NCBI RefSeq assembly: GCF_002794255.1
Contig: NZ_PGGW01000060.1
Location: forward strand, 248,001-312,000
DNA length: 64,000 nt
Reading direction: 5' to 3'
Source of the DNA: Streptomyces carminius
Lineage (GTDB): Bacteria; Actinomycetota; Actinomycetes; Streptomycetales; Streptomycetaceae
Part shown: in pieces, positions 16,995 to 24,522 of the stretch
Numbering within the stretch: position 1 is the first letter of the stretch
How the letters are laid out: the number at the start of each line of letters is the position of its first letter
Position numbers and translations under genes: made by a program
Notes under the pieces: generated by a model
What the model was told of the DNA's origin: nothing
What the model saw: the letters and a program-made list of their open reading frames with translations, nothing else
Databases searched by the model: none

Positions 16995-17156
16995 ATGGCC
17001 AGCTCGCCGACTGTGACAGGGACAGGAGGAACCGGGCCGACAGCCTTCACATCAGAGGCCATGACGCAGTCCGCCTGGTCAGGTGATGCCTCAGGGCTGT
17101 TTGGCAGCATACTCTGTGTCGCGCTCACTCCTGACGTGGCGCACGTCCCCCAATAA
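16995..17156 (+). CDS. Possible 53-residue protein upstream of the second WhiJ-like gene
   Basis: Frame MASSPTVTGTGGTGPTAF... ending ...DVAHVPQ, with a good GGAGGGGAA ribosome site 4-5 nt upstream. Ser/Thr/Gly-rich first half, hydrophobic stretch (LFGSILCVAL) in the second. It ends 40 bp before the WhiJ-like start. Codon bias is weak, so it may be a leader rather than a stable protein. Confidence 0.4.
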   Translation: MASSPTVTGTGGTGPTAFTSEAMTQSAWSGDASGLFGSILCVALTPDVAHVPQ

Positions 17157-17196
17157 CAACGGGGGATCAGCGCCGTTCGCGACCGAAGGGACCCGT

Positions 17197-18060
17197 ATGT
17201 CTGCTTCAGAGAACCCGATCTTCCTTCGCCAGCGCCTCCGCGACCGGCTGAAAAGGGCTCGTGAAGCGGCTGACCTCACTCAGCAGCAGGTGGCCGACTC
17301 CTTCGGCTGGTCCCCGTCCAAAGTGATCAGGATCGAGAACGGAAAGATCGGCGTCAGCGTCACCGATGCAATGGCGCTGCTCGGCAAGTACGGCATCGCC
17401 GGCGAGGAGGCGGACCAGCTCATCGCGCTGGCGAAGGCTGCCCGACAGCCGACCTGGTACTCGGGATACCGCCAGATCATCTCCCCGGAATTCCAGGCCT
17501 ATCTCGCCTACGAGGAGTCCGCGTCCATCGTGCGGAACTTCGCCCGGAACGTCATTCCGGGTCTGATGCAGACGGAGGAGTACGCGCGGACGCTTCTGCG
17601 CGGGTTCAACGAAGGCGAGGGGGCGGAGAAGGGCGACCTCGAAATGCGGGTGGAACTCCGCATGCGACGCCAGCGGGTACTGGAGTCGGATTCCGCCCAG
17701 TTCTTCTTCGTCCTGGACGAGGCGGCGCTGCGCCGTTTCGTGGGCGGCGACACCGTCATGCGACAGCAGTACGAGGCGCTGCTGAGGACCAACGAACTAC
17801 CCAACGTGAAGGTGATGTACGTGCCCTTCACGGCAGGCATCTACCCGCTGTTCAGGACCCCGTACCAGGTCTTCGAGTTCCCGAGCGACAACGACGACCT
17901 GGTCGCCTACCTGGAGACCCCCGAGGGGGAGGTGCTGCTCAGCGAGAAGACACCGCGGGCCGGGCGCAGGCTGCAGCCCGCGGACTACCTGGACACCTTC
18001 TGGAAGGTCGAGAAGACGGTGGCGGTGGAGATCACCGAGGAAATCCTGCTGGGGAAGTGA
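17197..18060 (+). CDS. WhiJ-like XRE regulator (HTH plus DUF5753), second copy
   Basis: 287 residues. HTH at about 15-70 (LTQQQVADSFGWSPSKVIRIENG), DUF5753 domain at about 95-280 (NVIPGLMQTEEYARTLL, YVPFTAGIYPLFRTPYQVFEFP). ATG 17197 follows GAAGGGA. A true DUF397 gene lies convergently 92 bp downstream. Paralogous in architecture, but not closely in sequence, to the regulator at 14058. Confidence 0.92.
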   Translation: MSASENPIFLRQRLRDRLKRAREAADLTQQQVADSFGWSPSKVIRIENGKIGVSVTDAMALLGKYGIAGEEADQLIALAKAARQPTWYSGYRQIISPEFQAYLAYEESASIVRNFARNVIPGLMQTEEYARTLLRGFNEGEGAEKGDLEMRVELRMRRQRVLESDSAQFFFVLDEAALRRFVGGDTVMRQQYEALLRTNELPNVKVMYVPFTAGIYPLFRTPYQVFEFPSDNDDLVAYLETPEGEVLLSEKTPRAGRRLQPADYLDTFWKVEKTVAVEITEEILLGK

Positions 18061-18152
18061 GGGAGCTGCGTGGTGCACCATGAGGGCGGTTGCCGTACAG
18101 CACCCGCACACGCCACATCCCCGTGCTGCCGCGCGCCCGGCCGCCGGAGTTG

Positions 18153-18359
18153 TCAGGGGCCTGGTTCCGGATCCCTTTCGTGCACCGCCAGACGTTCGGC
18201 GAACGTCTTCCAGGAACGGCTTTCGAAAGCCAGCCGCTCACCGTCCGGGAATTTCGAGTCCCGCACGTACAGGAGTTTTCCGAGCGCCACCTCCACACAG
18301 CCGTCCTCATCGCTGTGGGTGCTCTTCCGCCATACCAGGTCCGGGCGGGACAAGTCCAT
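18153..18359 (-). CDS. DUF397 small protein
   Basis: 68 residues: MDLSRPDLVWRKSTHS..GCVEVA..LLYVRDSKFPDG, the diagnostic DUF397 pattern. ATG 18359 behind GGAGGTGCG. DUF397 proteins accompany WhiJ-type regulators and probably modulate them. Here the gene converges on its partner rather than following it in an operon. Confidence 0.9.
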   Translation of the reverse strand: MDLSRPDLVWRKSTHSDEDGCVEVALGKLLYVRDSKFPDGERLAFESRSWKTFAERLAVHERDPEPGP

Positions 18360-18493
18360 CGCACCTCCATGGATCACATGGCTCACCGGGGAAATTATGA
18401 ACGCCTCCCCGTCGACTGCCAAGAGACCGTTTGCGCCACCCAACGAGCGAATAAGGGGGATTCAGATTTTCATGCACTAATTCACCAGAATTC

Positions 18494-18508
18494 GCGATAA
18501 TTTATCGC
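18494..18508. promoter_or_regulatory. AT-rich operator-like dyad GCGATAA-T-TTATCGC
   Basis: Perfect 7-bp inverted repeat around a central T, in a strikingly AT-rich pocket between the divergent DUF397 gene and the 57-residue membrane protein gene. Plausible repressor site or promoter element. Confidence 0.45.
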
Positions 18509-18530
18509 ACAAGTGCCAGGACACAAGAAA

Positions 18531-18577
18531 GGGAGCCCTCAGGGCCTTGCCGGCAAGCATCCGGCCCGGGGGCTCCC
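18531..18577 (+). other. Structured leader hairpin before the 57-residue membrane protein
   Basis: Nested inverted repeats: GGGAGCCC (18531-18538) with GGGCTCCC (18570-18577), GGGCC (18542-18546) with GGCCC (18563-18567), and the self-complementary TTGCCGGCAA inside. It lies 44 nt before the start codon, so it is an attenuator-like element or an upstream terminator. Confidence 0.45.
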
Positions 18578-18620
18578 AGCAGAGCATCCGCACCAACGAG
18601 CGCAGGAGGGACACTCCACT

Positions 18621-18794
18621 ATGAAGTCTAGCGATCCGTCCCCGGGAGTCATCCGGACGACAGCAGAAAAACGGCATGGGAAGCGCTGGCGGCGCTGGGG
18701 GCGCACGGCGGCCGATCACGCGTTCCGGGGCGCCTGCACCGCTTTGGGCACCGCGGCGGTCTCCCTCGCCCTCTGGTGGTTCCAGGGCAGGTAG
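18621..18794 (+). CDS. Tiny membrane protein with RGAC-GTAA motif, copy 1
   Basis: 57 residues. Basic N-terminal half (EKRHGKRWRRWGRTA), then one transmembrane helix carrying FRGACTALGTAAVSLALWW and a short basic tail. Strong AGGAGGG ribosome site. The helix matches the C-terminus of the 83-residue protein at 20855 (LRGACHGAGTAAAGLVALW), so the two are paralogues flanking the sigma-like gene. No known family recognised; predicted N-in orientation. Confidence 0.7.
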   Translation: MKSSDPSPGVIRTTAEKRHGKRWRRWGRTAADHAFRGACTALGTAAVSLALWWFQGR

Positions 18795-18924
18795 CCGGGC
18801 GCCGCCCCTGGTCGGTGGTGATCCACGGGGCAGGGCTACGCGCATAGCCCTGCCCCGGTGCGACGGCCCGGTGCGCCCGCGCCGGGGAGGCCGCCGGCGT
18901 CGCGGAGCCGGCGGCGCGCGGGTT

Positions 18925-19104
18925 GGGTCCAGGCGCGCACAGTTCGCCGACCAGGGGCACCGGTCCGCCGGCGCGGTCCTCGCCCTGTTCTCCCCGCACG
19001 GCTTCCATCCCGATGTCGTCGACGCCGCCGCTCGCCGCCGCGACGTCCTCCTGGTCGGCATCGGTGCGCTGTACGGCGGGGAGCCCGTTCGCGGCCCGGC
19101 GTGA
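18925..19104 (+). pseudogene. Possible 3' remnant of an ATPase-family gene (DUF234-like tail)
   Basis: A frame ending at 19104 encodes VLALFSPHGFHPDVVDAAARR followed by DVLLVGIGALYGGE. This resembles the C-terminal nuclease-like tail of AAA ATPases with DUF234, but has no start, ATPase domain or ribosome site. The rest of 18795-19380 has no credible gene. Low certainty. Confidence 0.3.
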
Positions 19105-19384
19105 ACACCGCCCGGTGTCGCGTGTCCCACGGAGACTCCCTGCGTCCGGTTCGATCAGTGCCAGACGTGTCCCCGTCTCACAGCCGTCCGGGCGGCGGGA
19201 GGACACGGCCCCCGTTCCGGCACCGGGACCGGAGGCGCTTGTCGGCAGCGACCAGGGGGCGCGCGTGGTTCGGCGCGCTCCCCCGGCGGCTGTGAGCTAC
19301 GCCACCCACAGCGCCGTGCGACGGGCGCACGCCGCCGGAGCGGAGCGGAGAACGGCGCAGTTCAGGAGGCTTGGGCCAGACTTG

Positions 19385-19413
19385 CACCATGAGTAATGAT
19401 CTTACGCATGGTG
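19385..19413. promoter_or_regulatory. 29-bp operator-like dyad upstream of the sigma-like gene
   Basis: CACCATG-a-GTAA-tgatc-TTAC-g-CATGGTG: 11 of 12 arm positions pair around a 5-bp centre, in an AT-rich patch. A second palindrome, CACTTAAGTG, lies at 19474-19483. Both precede the sigma-like gene (ATG 19565) and are candidate control sites. Confidence 0.5.
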
Positions 19414-19564
19414 TTCGCGTGAGATCGCTGCGTGAGTTTTTCTGGTCCGAGATGAGTGTTCGGCTCCGAAAATCACTTAAGTGGACGGTGAGACACCCTC
19501 AGATTGTCTCCGGCAGCGGCCCACCGGGGCGGCGCCGCCTTCCACGGTGAGGAGCCGATTGACC

Positions 19565-20161
19565 ATGACGTTCGACCACGCCGACCGTGAGACGGACGGC
19601 GGCGGCCCGGGCCGCCGCCCGGTGCGCGCCCCGCTCCCCCTCCCCCTGGACGTCCAGGCGTTCTACCTGGGCCACCAGGAGCTGTACCACGACTACGCCG
19701 AGGCCCAGCTCGGGGACCGCCGCGCGGCCGAGGACGCCGTCCACGAGGTCTTCCGCGAGATTCGCGGCTGCTGGTACGAGCTGCTGCGCGAGGGAAACCT
19801 GGAGCAGCGGGCCTGGGCCGTGGTCCGCCGGATCGTCGCGGCCCGCCTGGAGGACGAGGAGCGGCCGCCGGCGTTCGTCCTCAACGGCCCCGTGACCCGG
19901 GCCCTGCGCGCCGCCCGGGACCAGTTCAGGATCCTGCACGGCAGCCGGGGCCTGTACGAGGCGATCGCCGACCTGCCGCCGCGGCAGTTCGACGTCATCG
20001 TGCTGCGGTACGTCCTGGGCTACCCCCCGGACAAGATCGCCTGGTTCATGGGACTGCACGAGCGGACGGTGGACTACCACGCCCGCCGCGCCAAGGAGCA
20101 CCTGCGCAGCCGGCTGGGCCTGCCCGCGCCGGCCGCGCGCAGGGGAAGGGGCAGGGCCTGA
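19565..20161 (+). CDS. Sigma-70-family (ECF-like) factor
   Basis: 198 residues. Region 2-like segment YAEAQLGDRRAAEDAVHEVF (about 42-61) and region 4 LPPRQFDVIVLRYVLGYPPDK followed by HERTVDYHARRAKEHL (about 140-185). The linker is unusually long and hydrophilic. ATG 19565 follows GAGGAG. The stop overlaps the next start (TGATG), so the downstream helical protein is translationally coupled and is a natural candidate regulator. Not assigned to a named ECF group. Confidence 0.8.
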   Translation: MTFDHADRETDGGGPGRRPVRAPLPLPLDVQAFYLGHQELYHDYAEAQLGDRRAAEDAVHEVFREIRGCWYELLREGNLEQRAWAVVRRIVAARLEDEERPPAFVLNGPVTRALRAARDQFRILHGSRGLYEAIADLPPRQFDVIVLRYVLGYPPDKIAWFMGLHERTVDYHARRAKEHLRSRLGLPAPAARRGRGRA

Positions 20162-20844
20162 TGTCCACCGGCATCGACGAACTGCTGGCCGACGCCCGCA
20201 TACCGACCTCCTCCGCGGGCTTCGACGTCGCGGCCGGACTGCGGCGCCTGGCCGCCGACACCGCCGGCGCCGGAGCGGGGCGCGAGCTGGCCCGGGTGGA
20301 GAGGGCGCGGCGGACGCTGGCCGTCCTCGCGCGGTGGGCACTGGCCCGCCCGGACGCCGCCGAGCGGCTGGAGCACCTGGTCGAGGACCCCGACCGGCCG
20401 GAGCGGCCGGTCAGCGAACGGCTGGACGTCGACGGCGCGCTGGTCTTCGCCTGCCTGCTGTACCTGACCGGGCACACCGAGAACGCGCAGTTCTGGTGGC
20501 AGCTGGCCGCCGGGGCCGGCCACCGGGCCGCCGCCTACTGCCTCCACCTGCACCACCTGGAGCGCGGCGAGCCCCGCGAGGCGCGGCACTGGCTCAGCCA
20601 GGCCACCAGCGAGCCGGCCGATCCCGACACCACCGTCCCGCCCCCGGTGAACGGCCTGTTCGAACTGCTGGAGGTCGTCACCCGCTACGTGCGCGCACAC
20701 GGCCCGGCCGACCGGCTGCCCATCGAACCCCTGGAGGCCGAGGTCGGCCGGCTGGCCGTCCACTCCGCCTCCGGCGGCGGCATCATCCTCCGCCCCGACC
20801 GGCGGCTGGTCCGGCACCTGGCCGCCCTCGCCGAACGCCACTGA
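20161..20844 (+). CDS. Helical-repeat protein coupled to the sigma-like factor
   Basis: 227 residues, soluble and mostly helical. The middle (about 100-160: YLTGHTENAQFWWQLAAGAG, then YCLHLHHLERGEPREARHWL) looks like Sel1/TPR-type repeats. No zinc-binding anti-sigma motif and no membrane helix. Its overlap with the sigma-like gene and the following mini membrane protein suggests a complex acting on the sigma factor; inference only. Confidence 0.7.
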   Translation: MSTGIDELLADARIPTSSAGFDVAAGLRRLAADTAGAGAGRELARVERARRTLAVLARWALARPDAAERLEHLVEDPDRPERPVSERLDVDGALVFACLLYLTGHTENAQFWWQLAAGAGHRAAAYCLHLHHLERGEPREARHWLSQATSEPADPDTTVPPPVNGLFELLEVVTRYVRAHGPADRLPIEPLEAEVGRLAVHSASGGGIILRPDRRLVRHLAALAERH

Positions 20845-20854
20845 GGAGAACCCC

Positions 20855-21106
20855 GTGAGGAGAAGGAAAAGGAAGACCAGGAAGACGAGGAGGACGTCCG
20901 CCGTGCAGGACAGCCCCGTCACGAGGACACCGGAGCCCGGCCGTGCCCGCTCTCCCCGCCCCCTGGCCCGCCTGACCCGCCTGGCCCGCTGGGCGGCCCG
21001 CAGGCGCCGCGCCGCGCTCGGTCTCGCCCTGCGCGGCGCCTGCCACGGCGCCGGAACCGCCGCCGCCGGCCTCGTCGCGCTCTGGCTCCAGCACCGCTTC
21101 CGCTGA
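20855..21106 (+). CDS. Small membrane protein with RGAC-GTAA motif, copy 2
   Basis: 83 residues from GTG 20855 (GAGGAGA, 6 nt). Very basic first 55 residues (RRRKRKTRKTRR, WAARRRRAALG), then one helix with LRGACHGAGTAAAGLVALW and the tail LQHRFR. The helix is paralogous to the protein at 18621. 10 bp after the helical-repeat gene, so a three-gene operon with it and the sigma-like factor. Confidence 0.72.
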   Translation: MRRRKRKTRKTRRTSAVQDSPVTRTPEPGRARSPRPLARLTRLARWAARRRRAALGLALRGACHGAGTAAAGLVALWLQHRFR

Positions 21107-21150
21107 CCGCCCGCGCACCGCGCCGGAGCCGGGCCGGCGGGCGGTCAGCG
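21101..21150. terminator. Bidirectional terminator containing both stop codons
   Basis: Perfect 14-bp arms CGCTGACCGCCCGC (21101-21114) and GCGGGCGGTCAGCG (21137-21150). The TGA of each convergent gene lies inside an arm, so both proteins end Arg-stop. Shared terminator for the sigma operon and the DUF2000 gene. Confidence 0.8.
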
Positions 21151-21570
21151 CAGCAGCGGCAGATCGCCCGTCAGCCGGTTGACCGGCTTGCGCGGGCCGA
21201 ACAGGCCCAGGCCGACGTAGGTGAGGTCCGCGGTGGGGATGCCGCCCATCCGGTCGGTGTACTCGTCGTAGGTGCGGCAGCCCTGTGCCGTGTCGGTGAA
21301 GCCGACGACCACGACGTCCTCCTCGTCCGCCGCCCGGGCGGCGACCCGGGCGATGCGTTCGGCACCGGCCCTGAGCACCGGCACCGGGAGGAGGGTGATG
21401 CCCGCGTGCGCGTGGCCGTCGGCGTCCTTGACCTCCGGGCCGATCAGCCCCTCGACCCGGTCGCCCAGGGAGAGGGAGAGGACGGCGGCGGCGTTCACGG
21501 CCAGGCCGGCGGACAGGTGGTCGGCGACCAGCAGCACGCACTTGGAGGCGGAGGTACTCGGCTGACTCAC
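21145..21570 (-). CDS. DUF2000 family protein
   Basis: 141 residues: KCVLLVADHLSAGLAVNAAA at the N-terminus, GITLLPVPVLRA in the middle and GFTDTAQGCRTYDEY. Annotated family of unknown function, sometimes found with transporters or tRNA-hydrolase-like folds. Start GTG 21570 overlaps the exporter stop (GTGA), so the two are coupled. Confidence 0.85.
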   Translation of the reverse strand: MSQPSTSASKCVLLVADHLSAGLAVNAAAVLSLSLGDRVEGLIGPEVKDADGHAHAGITLLPVPVLRAGAERIARVAARAADEEDVVVVGFTDTAQGCRTYDEYTDRMGGIPTADLTYVGLGLFGPRKPVNRLTGDLPLLR

Positions 21571-22595
21571 GGTGTTCTCAACTCCTGTTGTTCCGAGGTG
21601 TTGTCCGGTCCGGGCCGGGGTCCCGGCCCGGGTTCGTGTCCGGTCCGGTGCAGACCGAGGAGGACGCCCACGACGACCACCGCGCCGCCGGCCGCCTGCC
21701 CGGGGCGGACCGACTCCCCCGCGAGCACGACGGCGGACACCAGGCCGGCCACCGGCACGAGGTTCAGCAGGTTCACCGCCACACTGGGTGACACCTGGCG
21801 CAGCCCGTGGTTGTACAGCAGGAAGGCCGCCACGGAGCAGAATCCGGCCAGGTAGCCCACCCGGAGCAGGTCTCCGGTGGACGGCACGCTCCACCGGTCG
21901 TACTCGGTGAGCGACAGCAGTACGAACCCGGCGGCGCCGGCGAGGGTCTGGTAGTAGGTGACGACCAGGGGCGAGCAGCCGGAGCGGTCCCGGCGGGCCA
22001 CGAGGTTGTAGACCGCCCAGACGACGCCGCCGCCGATCAGCAGGAGGTCGCCGAGCAGGCGGTTGCCGCCGGGGGCGGACGCGCCGTCCCGGACGATGAG
22101 CCACACCCCGCCGATCGCCAGCACCATGCCGAGCAGCCTGACGGGGGAGACACCGGCGCGGTGGACTGCGAACTCCAGGGCGAGGGTGATGACCGGGTAC
22201 GAGGCGACGATCAGCGCGGCGTCCGAGGCGGTGGCGAGGTCGACGCCGATGTTCTCCAGCGCGAAGTAGGCGCTGATACCGAGGAGGCCGGCCAGTCCCA
22301 TGAAGGCGCGGTCGCGCGGGGGCGGCGGGCGCCGGTCCGGCCGGCACCGTACGAGGACGCCCAGCAGGACGGCGGCGACCGTGAACCGCATGGCGCCGAT
22401 GGTCAGCGCCGGGACGCCGTCGAGCGCCACCTTGGTCACGGCGAAGGAGGTGCTCCAGATGAGAGCGGCGCCGACGACGGCGAGGACGGCCGCGGTGGGC
22501 AGCCGACCGGGTCCGCCGGGCCGGCGGCTGCGTTCGGGCGCGGTCCCGTCCACCGACCCCGGCGGGTGGCCGGTGGCGGCGGTGCTGTCGGTCAA
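21567..22595 (-). CDS. EamA-family (DMT) exporter
   Basis: 342 residues, with about ten hydrophobic segments and the two EamA repeats (ALIWSTSFAVTKVALDG near the start; VVWAVYNLVARR mid-protein). Inner-membrane metabolite or amino-acid efflux is the usual role. TTG 22595 was chosen because GGGGAGGAA sits 5 nt upstream and the protein then starts just before the first repeat; a longer frame begins at 22781. Divergent from an Lrp regulator 255 bp away, the classic exporter/regulator pairing. Confidence 0.88.
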   Translation of the reverse strand: MTDSTAATGHPPGSVDGTAPERSRRPGGPGRLPTAAVLAVVGAALIWSTSFAVTKVALDGVPALTIGAMRFTVAAVLLGVLVRCRPDRRPPPPRDRAFMGLAGLLGISAYFALENIGVDLATASDAALIVASYPVITLALEFAVHRAGVSPVRLLGMVLAIGGVWLIVRDGASAPGGNRLLGDLLLIGGGVVWAVYNLVARRDRSGCSPLVVTYYQTLAGAAGFVLLSLTEYDRWSVPSTGDLLRVGYLAGFCSVAAFLLYNHGLRQVSPSVAVNLLNLVPVAGLVSAVVLAGESVRPGQAAGGAVVVVGVLLGLHRTGHEPGPGPRPGPDNTSEQQELRTP

Positions 22596-22666
22596 GGTTC
22601 CTCCCCCTGCCGGGCCGGTGCCGTCCGGCACGGGCGGTGAGCGGAGCGGCGGTGTACGGCCGGGCG

Positions 22667-22738
22667 GACGGAACGACGGAACGGCGAGATGACGAGATGG
22701 CGAGATGGCGAGATGACGGAGTGATGGAATGGCGGAGT
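22667..22738. repeat. Nine tandem 8-bp units
   Basis: Consecutive octamers GACGGAAC x2, GGCGAGAT, GACGAGAT, GGCGAGAT x2, GACGGAGT, GATGGAAT, GGCGGAGT. They occupy the divergent promoter region between exporter and Lrp gene. One unit is under one helical turn, so they could be slippage DNA or a spacer that changes promoter geometry. Confidence 0.7.
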
Positions 22739-22812
22739 ACACGGCACCGCGCCGTGGAACCGCGAGCCGGACCCGTGACAACCTAGTTACTTCTGCGGCA
22801 GACGGACACAGA

Positions 22813-22831
22813 GGCCGAACTTCGTTCGGCC
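22813..22831. promoter_or_regulatory. Candidate Lrp operator GGCCGAAC-TTC-GTTCGGCC
   Basis: Perfect 8-bp inverted repeat with a 3-bp centre, 18 bp before the Lrp start codon. Size and position fit autoregulation by the adjacent Lrp/AsnC protein. Confidence 0.55.
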
Positions 22832-22849
22832 GGTGAGGGGCGCCACCCG

Positions 22850-23374
22850 GTGTTGGACGAACTTGATTCGGCTCTTGTCACGCTTCTGCAGCGTGATGCA
22901 CGGCAGACCAACCGCGAGCTGGCCCGCGCGCTGGGCATCGCCCCCTCCACGTGCCTGGAGCGGGTCCGCGCGCTGCACCGCCGCGGGGTCATCGTGGGCC
23001 ACCACGCCAAGGTGGACCTGTCGAGGATCGGCAGGCCGGTGCAGGCACTGGTGGCGGTACGGCTCAGGCCGCCGAACCGGCCGGTCATCGAGTCGTTCCA
23101 GCAGTTCGTGACCCAGCTTCCGGAGACGCTGTCGGTGTTCGTGGTCTCCGGCGCGGAGGACTTCCTGATCCATGTGGCGGTCCGCGACACCGAGCATCTG
23201 CACGCCTTCGTGCTCGACCATCTGACGCAGCGCCGGGAGATCGCGGACGTGCGCACCTCCGTGGTCTTCCAGCACATGCACAAGCCGGTGGCCGAGCCGC
23301 TTCCCGGCCGGTCCGCACCGTCGGACCGGCGCGGGCGCGGCGGGTACGGCGGCCCGGACGGCGACGGCCGGTGA
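22850..23374 (+). CDS. Lrp/AsnC-family regulator
   Basis: 174 residues. Winged HTH at about 3-50 (NRELARALGIAPSTCLERVRAL) and an AsnC ligand/oligomerisation domain at about 65-145 (VFVVSGAEDFLIHVAVRD). A disordered Gly/Arg tail follows. GTG 22850 with GAGGGG about 11 nt upstream. Presumably controls the divergent EamA exporter in response to an amino acid. Confidence 0.92.
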   Translation: MLDELDSALVTLLQRDARQTNRELARALGIAPSTCLERVRALHRRGVIVGHHAKVDLSRIGRPVQALVAVRLRPPNRPVIESFQQFVTQLPETLSVFVVSGAEDFLIHVAVRDTEHLHAFVLDHLTQRREIADVRTSVVFQHMHKPVAEPLPGRSAPSDRRGRGGYGGPDGDGR

Positions 23375-23564
23375 GCCGGCTGGCCGTCCGCCCGCGTGGG
23401 GCCGGTGCGGGCACGGCGTGCGGATGCCTCGCTTGCGGGTACGGGTGCGGGTGACGAGAGCCGGGCACGGCCCGGACGGCACATGCCCGGAGTAGGGTCC
23501 GGACGACTCCGGTGGTCCGGAGCCCAGCGCGCGAGAAAGACCGTGAGAAAGACGGGGTCAGCAC

Positions 23565-24104
23565 ATGGCTTTCACTCCCGGCCGCATCATCACCCACTGC
23601 CCGTACTGCGGGACCGGTTACCCGGAGAACGCCGGATGGCCCCGGGACTGCGCCGGCTGCGGGGAGACGAGCTGGGCGAACCCGCTGCCCGTGGCGGTCG
23701 CGCTGCAGCCCGTCGCCACGGTGGACGGCGGCCGGGGGGTGGTGGTGGTACGGCGGGACATCGAGCCCTTCCGCGGCGAGCTGGCCCTGCCCGGCGGCTA
23801 CCTGGAGCTGGGCGAGACCTGGCAGCAGGCGGCCGTACGGGAGCTGTGGGAGGAGACGGGGCTGGAGGCCGACGCCGCACGGATGCGGCTCTTCGACGCC
23901 CAGAGCTCGCCCAGGACACTGCTGGTCTTCGGTCTGCTGCCCGAGCGGGACGCGGCCTCGCTCCCCCCGTCGGCGCCCACGGCCGAGGCGACGGAGTGGC
24001 TGGTGCTCCGGGAACCCGTCGAGCTCGCCTTCCCCGCGCACACCGAAGCGCTGCGGGCGTGTCTGGCCGGGGAGCACGGGGTGGACGCCGCGCCCCGTGG
24101 GTGA
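23565..24104 (+). CDS. NUDIX hydrolase with N-terminal zinc ribbon
   Basis: 179 residues. Zinc ribbon C-x2-C (HCPYCG, about 12-16) and C-x2-C (CAGCG, about 29-33), then the NUDIX domain with box GGYLELGE followed by RELWEETGL (about 76-100). The layout resembles NADH pyrophosphatase-type or ADP-ribose-type NUDIX proteins. Substrate not assignable. Confidence 0.9.
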   Translation: MAFTPGRIITHCPYCGTGYPENAGWPRDCAGCGETSWANPLPVAVALQPVATVDGGRGVVVVRRDIEPFRGELALPGGYLELGETWQQAAVRELWEETGLEADAARMRLFDAQSSPRTLLVFGLLPERDAASLPPSAPTAEATEWLVLREPVELAFPAHTEALRACLAGEHGVDAAPRG

Positions 24105-24308
24105 CGGCGGGCGGCGGTGGTGACCGGCGGCTGTGACCGGCGGCGGCTGGAAGGTTGCGTTCCGGATCCGTGCAGGTGATGTGACGGATCGTCATGTGCC
24201 CTGGTCATAGAGCGCCGGAACGGCCGGGCGGCGCGGCGGGCCGCCGTTCCGTCCAGTACACGGTCCGGCCAATTTCCTTGCGGACGTAGGCAGATGGGCA
24301 ACAAGGCG

Positions 24309-24359
24309 TTTACCGACACGCCACACGGGCGATACGTTGGTTACCTGGGAGCGCTCCCA
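24309..24359 (+). promoter_or_regulatory. LPMO promoter with CebR-type operator
   Basis: TTTACC (24309-24314), 18 bp, TACGTT (24333-24338), then the perfect palindrome TGGGAGCGCTCCCA at 24346-24359, just at the expected transcription start. This palindrome is the known CebR (LacI-family, cellobiose-responsive) site controlling cellulase genes in streptomycetes. Confidence 0.88.
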
Positions 24360-24522
24360 CCAGTCGTCCGCCGGACAGACCCCACTCCGTTCACCGCCGG
24401 CCGCACTGACCCGGACTGCTCCCGCACTGCTGTACAACCCCGACGACGGGTTGCGGTCGGCCCGCTCTGACGTCGGCGGGCCGATGTCGTCGGTCATCCG
24501 CACTCCGAAGGAGACCCCCCAC

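Noticed and set aside
19389..19550. 53-codon frame upstream of the sigma-like gene
   Set aside because: It begins inside a palindrome, has no ribosome site and reads through control elements; more likely a promoter region.
22667..22738. CRISPR-like array
   Set aside because: Units are 8 bp with no spacers; no cas genes anywhere in the window.
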